Assembly: GCA_017649855.1 (NCBI GenBank)
Contig: JAGCGA010000009.1
Span: 1-43,730 of the forward strand
DNA: 43,730 nucleotides
From: Bacteroidales bacterium
GTDB lineage: Bacteria > Bacteroidota > Bacteroidia > Bacteroidales > WCHB1-69
Reading direction: 5' to 3'
How positions within the stretch are numbered: the stretch's first letter is position 1; each line of letters opens with the position of its first letter. Below the pieces are notes generated by a model, which was given only the letters and a program-made list of their open reading frames with translations, ran no database searches and was not told the DNA's origin. The position numbers and the translations under genes were made by a program. Shown here one piece after another: positions 7,842-17,420 of this stretch.

Positions 7842-9014
7842 CTATTTTTTCAGCAGCGCGTTGGCTTCGGCGATGGTTATTTTTTTATCCCCCTGGAAAG
7901 CGATGAGGAAAGCGTCGGGGTAGAGCTTCTTCACCTCTTTCAGGATGGCGGACGCCTCCGCCTGCGTGGGCTCGTCACCAGCCGTATATTTCCAAAGGGA
8001 GTTCTCATAATAACATCCTACCTCTGGAATATTCTTGAACTGCTTGTCAGTGAGGGCGATCTTCTTGGGGGAGCTCAGGAACTGAACCTTGAAATGCACA
8101 TCGTTGGTGAAGGTCTTCTCAGGGAGCAGGGGGGAAGGTCTCTGCGTTTCAGTGTTCTGTTGAGGCGGAGGCGATTCCTGCTCGGTCACGACAGGAGTTT
8201 CGGAAACCGGAAGCGGGGTTGCCGGCGTGCTCTCCAGATGATGGTTGGTGACGGTGTTGTAGTATTCCACGAAGCCTTTGTAGATGGCGGTGGCCATCTG
8301 GTTTTGGTTGGCGTCTTGGGTCAGGTATTTCTCATTTTCCAGGTTGCTCAAGAATCCTAGCTCGATGAGGATGCTGGGCATGGCCACCTTGTAGAGCACC
8401 CAAAAGCCGGCCTGCTTGATGCCGCGGTCCACGAAGTGGTTGGTGCTGACCATGTTCTTTTGGACCTTGTTGGCCAGTAGGATGGAGTTGGAGAGGTAGG
8501 CGTTGGAATAGAGCGAAAAGATGATGCTGGCTTCCGGAGAGTTGGGGTTGTAGCCCTCGTAGTTGTTCTCGTAGTTCTTCTCCTTCAGCATGGCGGCATT
8601 CTCGGTGCGCGCCACCGCGAGGTTGGCTTCACTCTTGTGCAAGCCCATCACCCACGTCTCGGTGCCGCCGGCAGAATGGTTCTCGGCCGCATTGCAGTGG
8701 ATGGAGATGAACAGGTCCGCCTTGTTGGTGTTGGCAATCTGCGCCCGACGGTACAACTCCACGAAGACGTCCGTCTTGCGCGTGTAGATAACCTTCACAT
8801 TCGGGCAGTTGTCGGTGATCAGCTTGCCCAGCTTCAGCGCGGTGGAGAGGCACACATCCTTCTCCTTGGATCGGGATCCAAGACAGCCGGAGTCATGTCC
8901 GCCATGTCCCGCGTCGATGACCACCTTGAACGGTTTCTGCTCTGTCTGGCCGCAGAGCACCCCGCCCATAAAAAATATCACCCAACACAATAAGAACCCT
9001 ATTTTTTTGTTCAT
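7842..9014 (-). CDS. N-acetylmuramoyl-L-alanine amidase (Amidase_3)
   Basis: A 390-residue exported zinc amidase. The hydrophobic signal sequence covers residues 5-21. The Amidase_3 domain (about 28-255) has the zinc ligands His37 (DAGHGGHD), Glu51 (KEKDV) and His106 (SIHCNAA) and the catalytic Glu in SILIELGFLSN. A Pro/Thr/Glu-rich linker (about 265-305) leads to a C-terminal domain (VHFKVQFLSSPKKI...CYYENSLWKYTAGD...DAFLIAFQGDKKI) that looks like a SPOR-type glycan-binding module. Such enzymes split daughter-cell walls. It is the first gene of the minus-strand operon and is transcribed divergently from lptD. Confidence 0.93.
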   Translation of the reverse strand: MNKKIGFLLCWVIFFMGGVLCGQTEQKPFKVVIDAGHGGHDSGCLGSRSKEKDVCLSTALKLGKLITDNCPNVKVIYTRKTDVFVELYRRAQIANTNKADLFISIHCNAAENHSAGGTETWVMGLHKSEANLAVARTENAAMLKEKNYENNYEGYNPNSPEASIIFSLYSNAYLSNSILLANKVQKNMVSTNHFVDRGIKQAGFWVLYKVAMPSILIELGFLSNLENEKYLTQDANQNQMATAIYKGFVEYYNTVTNHHLESTPATPLPVSETPVVTEQESPPPQQNTETQRPSPLLPEKTFTNDVHFKVQFLSSPKKIALTDKQFKNIPEVGCYYENSLWKYTAGDEPTQAEASAILKEVKKLYPDAFLIAFQGDKKITIAEANALLKK

Positions 9015-9031
9015 AGTTCTGAAACTTTAAG

Positions 9032-9039
9032 TATTTTTG
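9032..9039 (+). promoter_or_regulatory. Predicted -7 box for lptD
   Basis: TATTTTTG matches TAnnTTTG. A TTTG at 9006-9009 stands 22 bases upstream, slightly longer than the common 19-21 spacing. It overlaps the leader of the divergent amidase operon. Confidence 0.4.
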
Positions 9040-9057
9040 CCGTTTTAAATATTTTAG

Positions 9058-9065
9058 CAAAAGTA
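9058..9065 (-). promoter_or_regulatory. Predicted -7 box for the amidase-ROK operon
   Basis: The minus strand reads TACTTTTG, 43 bases before the amidase ATG. With the lptD box at 9032-9039 it makes an overlapping divergent promoter pair. No good -33 TTG was found. Confidence 0.45.
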
Positions 9066-9091
9066 TATTAATTACACTAATAAACTCGTTC

Positions 9092-11716
9092 TTGGAGAAA
9101 AAATTATACACAAGCGATTTTTTATATTTCAGGGGAGTGCTTTTATGCCTTCTTCTGACCTTTTGGGTGTCGTTTGTGTATGCGCAGCGACCTATCAGGC
9201 GGAAGCCCCCGCAACAGACAGACTCGTCTATGGTGGCGCCTCGCCTGGACAGCCTGCAGCTGGACTCTCTCCTCAAGGCGGCCAATAACACCAAGAAACT
9301 GTCGCCGAATGCTATCAGCCAGATCGTCTATTACAGCGCTGCCGACTCCACCGTCAACGATCTGCAGCGCCGCTATACCTATCTCTTCGGCGATGCTGTG
9401 GTGAAGTATGAGGATATGGAACTCCGCGCCGACTATATCGAGATCGACTTCCGCAATAACGAACTCTATGCCTCAGGCGTCTTGGACACCTCCGGACAGC
9501 TGACCGGCAATCCCGTCTTCAAGCAGGGAGAGATGGAATATAAGGCCCACGAGATCAAGTATAACTTCACGACACGTAAAGGCAAGATCAGCCATGTCAT
9601 CACCACGGAGGACGAAGGCTTTATCCATGGTGAGCAGGTCAAGAAGATGGGCGACAAGGAGGCATTCATCAAGAATGGCAAATATACCACCTGTGATCTG
9701 GAGAACCCGCACTATGAGATAGCCTTCACCAAAGCCAAGATCATCCAACACGACAAGATCGTCATCGGACCGGCCTATCTGAGCTTCACAGGGGTGCCTA
9801 CCCCGTTGGCGCTGCCCTTCGGCTTCTTCCCGCTGGAGAAGACCCGCCGTTCCGGCCTCGTGATGCCCAGCATCGGCGAGTCCTCGTCCCTGGGTTTCTA
9901 TCTGCAAGACTTGGGCTTCTACTTCGGCATCAACGACAACATCGACCTGCTCCTGTCTGCCGATATCTATACCCGCGGCAGCTGGGCGATCAAGGCTCAG
10001 TCTGACTACGTTTACCGCTACAAGTGCCAGGGCAAGGTCCAGGCAGCCTTCTCCCAGACCTATCTCGGAGAGCGGCTCATAGACTCCACATGGCGCCATT
10101 CCAACGACTTCAAGATCTTCTGGAATCACCAGCAGGATGTCAAGTCTCATCCCACCACCCGTTTCAACGCCCACGTGGACATTGTGAGTTCCAACTACTC
10201 CAGATACAATATGACCTCCACCCAAGACTATCTCTCCAACCAATATACCTCCTCTATCAATGTCTCCACCTCTGCCCGCGACATTTTCTTTGTAGATGCC
10301 AACCTCTCTTATTCGCAGAACACCGGCACGAAGGCCATCAACATGAAACTGCCCGATGTCAACATGTCGGTGATTCAGTTCTATCCATTCCGGAAGAGGA
10401 ACAAGGCTGGCTCTCTGAAATGGTACGACAACATCTCCCTGAAGTGGACCTCCCAGTTTACGGGACAGATAGACACCTACGACTCGTTGTTTTTCAAGCC
10501 CGAGACCTGGGAGAACATCAACGTCGGCATGATGCACACGGTGCCCCTGACCATCCCCATCAAGATTGCCAAGCTCATCAACTGGAACACCACGGTGACG
10601 CTGACCGAGCGCTGGTATCTGCAGAACTATACTCGGGATATGACCATTGACAGTGTGGACGATGTGGGTTATGCGGTCGTCAACCGTTACCTCCATCGGG
10701 GCTTCTCCGCCCTCCACGACCTGCATGTGTCCTCCAACCTGACCACCAAGATCTACGTGATGTACACCTTCAAGAAGGGAGGACTCTACGCTATCCGCCA
10801 TGTGGTGACACCCGTGCTCAACCTGACCTACCAGCCGGCATTCAACAAGAGCACCCGCGATCGTTACTTTGACCCTGTCCGGGGCGAGTATGTGGAGTAT
10901 TCGCGCTATGACGGAGCTATCTTCGGCGCCGGCAACCAGCACACACAAGCGCTGGTGCAACTCTCCTTCGGCAACAACATTGAAATCAAGGTGCGCTCCA
11001 AACGCGACACCGTGACCGGCTTCAAGAAGATTGCCCTCTTCGACAACCTGAATGTCTCCATGAACTACAACGTGGCCGCCGACTCGCTCAACTGGTCCCG
11101 GCTCTCCGTTTCCGGTCGCAGCACCCTGTTCAGACAACTCTACCTGACCTTCAACTTTGTCTTTGACCCCTACATCATCAACGAGAATGGCGTGCGCTGC
11201 AACACTACCGAGTGGAAGGCCAACCACCGCCTCTTCCGTCTTTCCTCCACCGACTTCAGCATCGCCTTGAACTGGCGCATCGACCAGAACACCTTCAAAC
11301 GGAAAACCGATCAGAATGCCTCGGCACAGAGCCCTGCCCGTGCCCGCCTGCCCTGGTCGTTCACCTTCAACTATACCTTCACGTACGGCATCGCCGACAA
11401 TCTCAACTATTACCGGCTGTTGGACACGATACTCTATAACCACAATATGGTCCATACCCTCAATGTGGTGGGCGACTTCTATGTGACCAAGAAGTGGAAG
11501 CTGGGATTCACCACGGGATATGACTTTGTCCAGAAAGACTTCTCCTACACTTCGGTGGATGTCTATCGCGACATGCACTGCTGGGAGATGGAGTTCAGCT
11601 GGATACCCTTTGGCTATCGCAAGGGGTGGCGTTTCCAAGTCAATGTGAAGGCCAATGTCTTGAAGAATGTGATGAAGATACCGTTGCATCATGATTTCCG
11701 TGACAATCTGATGTGA
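9092..11716 (+). CDS. lptD: LPS-assembly protein LptD (Bacteroidota type)
   Basis: An 874-residue outer-membrane protein. The start is a TTG at 9092; no in-frame ATG exists between the promoter box and the signal peptide (hydrophobic residues 16-29, cleavage after VYA). An OstA/LptA-like beta-taco domain follows (about 60-220, with YLFGDAVVKYEDMELRADYIEIDF), then a very long beta-barrel rich in alternating aromatic strands up to the C-terminus. LptD with LptE inserts LPS into the outer leaflet. It is the first gene of a plus-strand run with two DUF3857 proteins and glgB; the gap to the next gene is 47 bases. Confidence 0.92.
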   Translation: MEKKLYTSDFLYFRGVLLCLLLTFWVSFVYAQRPIRRKPPQQTDSSMVAPRLDSLQLDSLLKAANNTKKLSPNAISQIVYYSAADSTVNDLQRRYTYLFGDAVVKYEDMELRADYIEIDFRNNELYASGVLDTSGQLTGNPVFKQGEMEYKAHEIKYNFTTRKGKISHVITTEDEGFIHGEQVKKMGDKEAFIKNGKYTTCDLENPHYEIAFTKAKIIQHDKIVIGPAYLSFTGVPTPLALPFGFFPLEKTRRSGLVMPSIGESSSLGFYLQDLGFYFGINDNIDLLLSADIYTRGSWAIKAQSDYVYRYKCQGKVQAAFSQTYLGERLIDSTWRHSNDFKIFWNHQQDVKSHPTTRFNAHVDIVSSNYSRYNMTSTQDYLSNQYTSSINVSTSARDIFFVDANLSYSQNTGTKAINMKLPDVNMSVIQFYPFRKRNKAGSLKWYDNISLKWTSQFTGQIDTYDSLFFKPETWENINVGMMHTVPLTIPIKIAKLINWNTTVTLTERWYLQNYTRDMTIDSVDDVGYAVVNRYLHRGFSALHDLHVSSNLTTKIYVMYTFKKGGLYAIRHVVTPVLNLTYQPAFNKSTRDRYFDPVRGEYVEYSRYDGAIFGAGNQHTQALVQLSFGNNIEIKVRSKRDTVTGFKKIALFDNLNVSMNYNVAADSLNWSRLSVSGRSTLFRQLYLTFNFVFDPYIINENGVRCNTTEWKANHRLFRLSSTDFSIALNWRIDQNTFKRKTDQNASAQSPARARLPWSFTFNYTFTYGIADNLNYYRLLDTILYNHNMVHTLNVVGDFYVTKKWKLGFTTGYDFVQKDFSYTSVDVYRDMHCWEMEFSWIPFGYRKGWRFQVNVKANVLKNVMKIPLHHDFRDNLM

Positions 11717-11763
11717 TGGCAACGTTAACCCAACCCCATAACCATAACTAATTGAATAATGAT

Positions 11764-13719
11764 ATGAAGCGTTTCTATTTACTGATGATCATGATGGCCG
11801 TTGCGCTGTGCGGGCTTGCCCAGCCGGCTGCTGACCGATTGGCGCAGGTCAAGGACAAAGACTTCCAGGCGTACGACATCGTGACGGTCTTCGACAGTAC
11901 CTCTGTGATGATGGAGGAGAGTGGCTTGAGCCATGTGTATAACCACAAGCTCTGGAAGATACTCACCGACGAGGGAGCCCGCGACTTCAACACGGTGAAG
12001 ATGGACTATGATCCGCAGTCGGCATACGTCGAGATCCGGGAGGTGGTCATCTTCCGCAAGGACGGCACTCGAGAGGTGGTTGACCGGCCCGTCTTTGACT
12101 ATCCCGCGCCCGCCCATATGATCTACTGGGGCGCCCGCCAGAAGATGGTGGACTTGGGTCGTCTGGAGCCCGGAGATGCCGTGGAGGTGCAGACCTACAA
12201 GAAGGGATTTTCCTACGCCCTGCTGCAGGGTGGGGAAGACCCTGACGCCAAATATATCCCGCCCATGCGGGGCCATTTTTACGACATCGTGCCCTTCTGG
12301 AGCGACCAGCCCGTGATGGAGAAGGTCTATCAGGTCAACGTGTTGGCAGCCAAGAAACTGCGCTATGCAGTCTATAATGGCCGGCTGGAAGAGAAGCAGG
12401 CGGTGGCCGATGGCGGACGCATCCTCTACACCTTCGTGAAACGGGGGATTATGCCGATTGAAACACCGTGCTATACGCTGGCGAACAACGACATCCAGAC
12501 CAAGCTGCTGCTCTCCACCGCCCAGGACTGGGAGTCCAAGTCGCGTTGGTTCTACGGCGTCAATGAGGATTATGGCAGTTTTGTGCCCACCGAGGAGGTG
12601 AAGGCCAAGGTCAACAGTCTGTTGCAGAAGGCCAAGACCGAGAATGACAGCATCTCCATCCTCACGCACTGGGTGGCTGACAACATGCGTTATTCCGGCA
12701 TCTCCATGGGCGAGGGCGAGGGTTTCACGCTGCACAAGTGCGAGATGAACTACACAGACCGTTGTGGGGTCTGCAAGGACAAGGCGGGCATGCTCATCAG
12801 CATGCTGCGCGCGGCAGGCTTTGAGGCCTTCGCTGCCATGACGATGGCCGGGGAGCGCATTGACGACATCCCCGCCGACCAGTTCAACCACTGCGTCACC
12901 GTGGTCAAGCGGCGCAACGGCAACTATCAGCTGCTGGATCCCACGTGGGTGCCCGGCGTGCGCGAGCTCTGGTCCAGCGCCGAACAGCAGCAGAACTACC
13001 TGATGGGCCTGCCGCAGGGCGCCACCCTCGGCAAGACCCCGACCTCCCGTCCCGAGAACCACTACCTCAAGATGGTGGCCAACACCAAGGTCAAGAAGGA
13101 CGGCACCCTCTCCGGCACGGTGACCATCACCGCGGAGGGACAGTCTGACCGGACCGTCCGCTCGGTCTTCCGTGGTCGCAAGTCGGAGTGGCACGACAAT
13201 GTGGAGGCTCAGATGCGCAGCCTCTATCCCAACGTGCGCCTCCGCTCGGTGAAGTACTCCGACGAGGAGACATACCTCGAGCATCCGGTGAAGATTACCT
13301 ACAAGTTCGATATCCCGCATTATGCCACGGTCAGCGACCGCGAGGTCGTGGTGACCCCGCTGCTGGCACGCGGCCTCTACAAATTCGCCATGCGTGAGCT
13401 CTATTATGACACCAGCCTGGAGAAACGCGACTATCCCTTCAGTGACCGGTGTTCCCGACAGGTCATCCTCTACGAGACGATGAGCCTGCCTTCCGGCTAT
13501 ACCTCCGCCAAGATGCCCAAACACCGCCAGCTGGCAGGCAAGGACATCTCCTTCGATGGCGGCTATAAGTTCGAAAACAACAAGTTCGTCTTCCAGGAGA
13601 ACATCCGCCTCGGCAAGCGGGTCTATGAGGCTTCCGACTGGCCCGCCTATCGTACGGTGGTCGAGAATCAGAAGTTCTTCCAGAACACCCCGCTGATTGT
13701 GATCAAACCCATCCTGTAG
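11764..13719 (+). CDS. DUF3857/transglutaminase-like exported protein, active-site intact
   Basis: A 651-residue secreted or periplasmic protein starting at ATG 11764, with a signal peptide ending near LCGLAQ (residue 20). Residues about 50-230 form the DUF3857 beta-rich domain. The transglutaminase-like domain (about 280-410) has a complete Cys337 (GVCKDKA), His376 (FNHCV), Asp392 (LLDPTW) triad. A beta-rich C-terminal region of about 200 residues follows. Members may cut or crosslink peptides, but substrates are unknown. It lies between lptD and a shorter paralogue (36 bases downstream), pointing to an envelope job. Confidence 0.85.
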   Translation: MKRFYLLMIMMAVALCGLAQPAADRLAQVKDKDFQAYDIVTVFDSTSVMMEESGLSHVYNHKLWKILTDEGARDFNTVKMDYDPQSAYVEIREVVIFRKDGTREVVDRPVFDYPAPAHMIYWGARQKMVDLGRLEPGDAVEVQTYKKGFSYALLQGGEDPDAKYIPPMRGHFYDIVPFWSDQPVMEKVYQVNVLAAKKLRYAVYNGRLEEKQAVADGGRILYTFVKRGIMPIETPCYTLANNDIQTKLLLSTAQDWESKSRWFYGVNEDYGSFVPTEEVKAKVNSLLQKAKTENDSISILTHWVADNMRYSGISMGEGEGFTLHKCEMNYTDRCGVCKDKAGMLISMLRAAGFEAFAAMTMAGERIDDIPADQFNHCVTVVKRRNGNYQLLDPTWVPGVRELWSSAEQQQNYLMGLPQGATLGKTPTSRPENHYLKMVANTKVKKDGTLSGTVTITAEGQSDRTVRSVFRGRKSEWHDNVEAQMRSLYPNVRLRSVKYSDEETYLEHPVKITYKFDIPHYATVSDREVVVTPLLARGLYKFAMRELYYDTSLEKRDYPFSDRCSRQVILYETMSLPSGYTSAKMPKHRQLAGKDISFDGGYKFENNKFVFQENIRLGKRVYEASDWPAYRTVVENQKFFQNTPLIVIKPIL

Positions 13720-13755
13720 TATCTATCGTCGAACCTTAAAACCAGATTAACAGCA

Positions 13756-15411
13756 ATGAAAAAGATATTATCCCTTTTCGTGATCATCCTGCTCGTCACC
13801 TCTGCCATGGCCGGAGAACAGCCCGACGCCGTCTATCACAAGATTGTGCGCAGCTATAAGCTACATGAGGATGGAACCGTGGACGTGCGCTTCCGCAAAG
13901 AGCTGCAGCTCTTCTCCCTGGATGCCTTCTACAACACTTACGGCGAGACCTTCATCCCTTATAACTCCGATTTCCAGACGCTGACCATCCATGAGGCCTA
14001 CACGATTCGCAAGGACGGCAGCCGGGTGGAGACCCCGGCCAATGCCTTCAACCCCTCGCTTCCCTATGGCTGCACCGACTGCGACCGCTTTAACTCCATG
14101 CGCGAGATGGTGGTTACCCACACGGCCCTGGAGTATGATGCCACCATCGTACTGGATTATACCATTCACACCCAGACCATTTTCTTCCCTCAGCTGATGG
14201 AACAAATCAACCTGTATGAGGATGCCCCTATCGAATATTATGAGGTTAACGTGGAGGTGCCCGATGAGTTTCCGATCCTCTACTTCAAGAACTATGATGC
14301 GCAAATCGAGCAGTTCTCGGAGAAACGTACCGATACGAACACGATGGTGATGCAGTGGGTCTTCCAGAACCTGCCGCAAAAGCCCGCAGATGCCTATCTG
14401 GTCCCCGGATATCTGCCTTATCTGCTTGTCACGACGATCCCCAGTCCTGCCTATTTCGCCGAGCTGCTGGCGAATCAGACAGGCTTTCTCTACTATAACC
14501 CCGACCTGTTCCAGGATGTGTTGAAGGAGATTGTCAAGGAGGGTGATACCAAGGTGGAGCAGATGCTGGCGATACGGGATTATGTGGCCTGGCGCTTTCA
14601 TGTCAACCACTTGCCTATCAAGTATGTGAACTATCTGGTGGCCTCCTCGTATACCGTCTGGAACAGCACTTGTGCTACTCCTTTTGAGTTGGATATGCTG
14701 CTGGCGCAGATGCTGCAGGCGGCTGGTTTCACTTGTGATTTCGGTTTCTTTTACGAAGGGATGATGGACGATGTGCAGAGCGCGGTCAAGGTGAACATCG
14801 ACGGTCGTCCCTACTACATCTCTGCCTCCTACACGGATAATGTGCCGATGGAGGTCCGGCGAGCCCCCGACAACTTTATCTCCATGCGGACGGATATGGA
14901 TGAACTTTCCGTTCCCAAAGTGCAGGTGGACCTTTCGGCTGCAGTGGCAGTGGATTTGAAGTCCGCTGTCTCGATGCGGAAGGCGGAGGCGTCGCAACAG
15001 ACCCTCAGGCCGGCCAAGGAGCCGACGGTGAAGACGAAGGTGACGCCGTTGCACAATGGCTATTACCAGCTGGATGTGAAGCCTTCGGTGGCTGGCACTC
15101 CGGTGAAGGCGGCCCGTCTGACCCGAGGCCGGGCCGTGCCGTTGTTCACCCCGCTGGTGGAGGAACGTTACGAATACGACCTCAGGCTGCCCGCCGGCGC
15201 CCGCTGGGTGACACAGTCCTATGAGATCGCCAAAGAGTATCCCTTTGGCTCGATCCACATCCAATATGACGTCCATGGCGACACGATGCACGTGCTGCGC
15301 CAGCTGACGGTTACGCAGAACACCATCATGCCTAAAGAGTATCCCGACTTCAAGGAGATGATGTCATGGTGGGATGAACAGTATGATCTCATTTACACGA
15401 CGAACCGATAG
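13756..15411 (+). CDS. DUF3857-like exported protein with degenerate transglutaminase site
   Basis: A 551-residue protein with signal peptide (MKKILSLFVIILLVTSAMA). Its order follows the upstream gene: DUF3857-like N-terminus (YKLHEDGTVDVRFRKELQLF...IRKDGSRVETP) and a transglutaminase-like core (MLAIRDYVAWRF...STCATPFELDMLLAQMLQAAGF). Cys306 remains, but the region where the partner has FNH and LLDPTW reads SAVKVNIDGRPYYISASY, without His or Asp. It is therefore probably a non-catalytic paralogue, perhaps a binding partner of the active neighbour. Two bases separate it from glgB. Confidence 0.75.
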   Translation: MKKILSLFVIILLVTSAMAGEQPDAVYHKIVRSYKLHEDGTVDVRFRKELQLFSLDAFYNTYGETFIPYNSDFQTLTIHEAYTIRKDGSRVETPANAFNPSLPYGCTDCDRFNSMREMVVTHTALEYDATIVLDYTIHTQTIFFPQLMEQINLYEDAPIEYYEVNVEVPDEFPILYFKNYDAQIEQFSEKRTDTNTMVMQWVFQNLPQKPADAYLVPGYLPYLLVTTIPSPAYFAELLANQTGFLYYNPDLFQDVLKEIVKEGDTKVEQMLAIRDYVAWRFHVNHLPIKYVNYLVASSYTVWNSTCATPFELDMLLAQMLQAAGFTCDFGFFYEGMMDDVQSAVKVNIDGRPYYISASYTDNVPMEVRRAPDNFISMRTDMDELSVPKVQVDLSAAVAVDLKSAVSMRKAEASQQTLRPAKEPTVKTKVTPLHNGYYQLDVKPSVAGTPVKAARLTRGRAVPLFTPLVEERYEYDLRLPAGARWVTQSYEIAKEYPFGSIHIQYDVHGDTMHVLRQLTVTQNTIMPKEYPDFKEMMSWWDEQYDLIYTTNR

Positions 15412-15413
15412 CC

Positions 15414-17414
15414 ATGAATACGGTGAACAGATTCTCGGTGGAGCTGGTCAAGAAGGACCCCTATCTGAAGCCCTTCACCCGCCAGTTGCAGAAAAGGCGC
15501 GAGCGTGCCACATTGCGCGAGTTGTCGCTGACGGACGGTGCGTGCCCGCTTTCAGACATTGCCAACGGTCATCTCTACTATGGTCTCCACAAGACCGATA
15601 CGGGATGGGTCTTCCGCGAAAAGGCCCCCAATGCCAAGGCCATCTATCTTTATGGTGACTTTTCCCATTGGGAGATACAGCCTTCCTTCTCGCTCACTCC
15701 GCTGGGCAATGGGGACTGGGAGATCCAGTTGCCAGATTTCGCGCTGAAACACGGCATGCTCTATAAACTATGGATGGTCTGGTCCTCCGGTGCTGACGAG
15801 CGCCTGCCTACCTATGCCACCCGCGTGGTGCAGGACGAACAGACGAAAGTCTTCTGTGCCCAGGTATGGAATCCCGCGCCCTACCAATGGAAGCATCCCA
15901 ATCCGGCCAAGCCTGCCCATCCGCTTATCTATGAGGCCCATGTGGGCATGTCCTCTTCGGAAGCCAAGATATCTTCCTATTGGGAATTCAAGGAGACAAT
16001 CATTCCCCGCATCCAAGCATTAGGCTATAATACGATACAACTGATGGCTATTCAGGAGCATCCCTATTACGGTTCCTTCGGCTATCAGGTCTCCAACTTC
16101 TTTGCCCCCTCCTCGCGCTTTGGCACGCCGGAGGAGTTGAAGGAGCTCATCGACACGGCTCACGCTGCCGGCATCTCCGTCATCCTGGATGTGATTCACT
16201 CCCATTCTGTCCGCAACGAAAAGGAGGGCCTCTCCCTCTTTGACGGCAGCGACCATCTCTACTTCCATAGCGGCGAAAAGGGACAACACCCCGTCTGGGA
16301 CTCCCGCTGCTTTGATTACGGCAAGACGGAGACCATCCAGTTCCTGCTTTCCAACCTCAAATACTGGCTCGAAGAGTTCCATTTTGACGGATTCCGCTTC
16401 GATGGCGTGACGAGCATGTGCTACTGGGATCATGGTCTCGGGGTGGATTTTGTAGACTATGACCAATATTTCGATGATAATGTGGATGAAGACGCCCTCG
16501 TCTATCTGACGTTGGCCAACAATCTGGTCAGGTCCGTGCGCGCGGATGCCATGACGATTGCCGAAGATGTGAGCGGCATGCCTGGAATGGCTTTCCCTGC
16601 CCGGCAAGGCGGCATAGGCTTTGATTATCGCATGTCGATGGGCATTGCCGACTACTGGGTCAAGACGGTCAAGAAGCTGCCCGACGAGGCGTGGGGTGTG
16701 GGCGACATCTATTTCCACCTTACCGACAAGCGTAACGAGGAGGAAACCATCAGCTATGTGGAGTGCCACGACCAGGCGATGGTGGGAGACAAAACTTTGA
16801 TATTCAGGTTGATTGATAAGGAAATGTACGACAAGATGTCGGTGTTGGAACATAGCCTGCTGGTGGACAGGGGCGTGGCGTTGCATAAGATGATCCGACT
16901 GATCACGCTCACTTTGGCATCCGGAGGCTATCTCAACTTCATGGGCAATGAGTTCGGTCATCCCGAGTGGATAGACTTTCCCCGTGAGGGCAATGGATGG
17001 TCGTACCAGTATGCTCGCCGTCAGTGGAACCTGGCCGATGACAACCTGCTGAAGTATTCCGGCCTGAACCGTTTCGACCGCGACATGGTGCATCTGGTGA
17101 ACCAGTACCATCTGTTGGATGCGCTGCCGCAGAAGACCTTTGAAAACGGTCAGGATCAGGTGCTCGTCTATGAGCGTCATGGATTGTTGTTCGTCTTCAA
17201 CTTCAATCCGACCCATTCGTTTGCCGATTATGAAATCCCCTGTCGCGAAAATGAGTATCGGTTGCTGCTCAGTAGCGATGACAAGCAATATCATGGTTTT
17301 GGCAATGTGGAGGAGGGGACTGTCTATCCGTCGCGCAAACGCGGAGGTCAGCGCAGCCTGGAACTGTATATCCCATCCAGAACGGCTTTGGTGCTGGGAT
17401 CTGCCAACCGGTAA
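15414..17414 (+). CDS. glgB: 1,4-alpha-glucan branching enzyme (GH13)
   Basis: A 666-residue cytoplasmic enzyme that adds alpha-1,6 branches to glycogen. A CBM48 domain covers about 55-150 and the GH13 barrel about 170-560. Active-site residues are all present: nucleophile Asp330 (GFRFDGV), acid/base Glu384 (IAEDVSG), and His452-Asp453 in YVECHDQAMVGDKT. The HDQ...VGDKT form and GYQVSNFFAPSSRFGTPEELK are typical of the eukaryote-like GH13_8 branching enzymes rather than the classical E. coli type. It starts 2 bases after the upstream stop, so it is translated with the DUF3857 genes, an unexpected partner for a cytosolic glycogen enzyme. No glgA or glgP is in the window. Confidence 0.92.
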   Translation: MNTVNRFSVELVKKDPYLKPFTRQLQKRRERATLRELSLTDGACPLSDIANGHLYYGLHKTDTGWVFREKAPNAKAIYLYGDFSHWEIQPSFSLTPLGNGDWEIQLPDFALKHGMLYKLWMVWSSGADERLPTYATRVVQDEQTKVFCAQVWNPAPYQWKHPNPAKPAHPLIYEAHVGMSSSEAKISSYWEFKETIIPRIQALGYNTIQLMAIQEHPYYGSFGYQVSNFFAPSSRFGTPEELKELIDTAHAAGISVILDVIHSHSVRNEKEGLSLFDGSDHLYFHSGEKGQHPVWDSRCFDYGKTETIQFLLSNLKYWLEEFHFDGFRFDGVTSMCYWDHGLGVDFVDYDQYFDDNVDEDALVYLTLANNLVRSVRADAMTIAEDVSGMPGMAFPARQGGIGFDYRMSMGIADYWVKTVKKLPDEAWGVGDIYFHLTDKRNEEETISYVECHDQAMVGDKTLIFRLIDKEMYDKMSVLEHSLLVDRGVALHKMIRLITLTLASGGYLNFMGNEFGHPEWIDFPREGNGWSYQYARRQWNLADDNLLKYSGLNRFDRDMVHLVNQYHLLDALPQKTFENGQDQVLVYERHGLLFVFNFNPTHSFADYEIPCRENEYRLLLSSDDKQYHGFGNVEEGTVYPSRKRGGQRSLELYIPSRTALVLGSANR

Positions 17415-17420
17415 CTTTTT

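Noticed and set aside
9473..11722. A 749-codon open frame on the minus strand
   Set aside because: It lies antisense to lptD; composition (Val/Gly/His/Leu-rich, no domain) is that of a shadow of the real gene.
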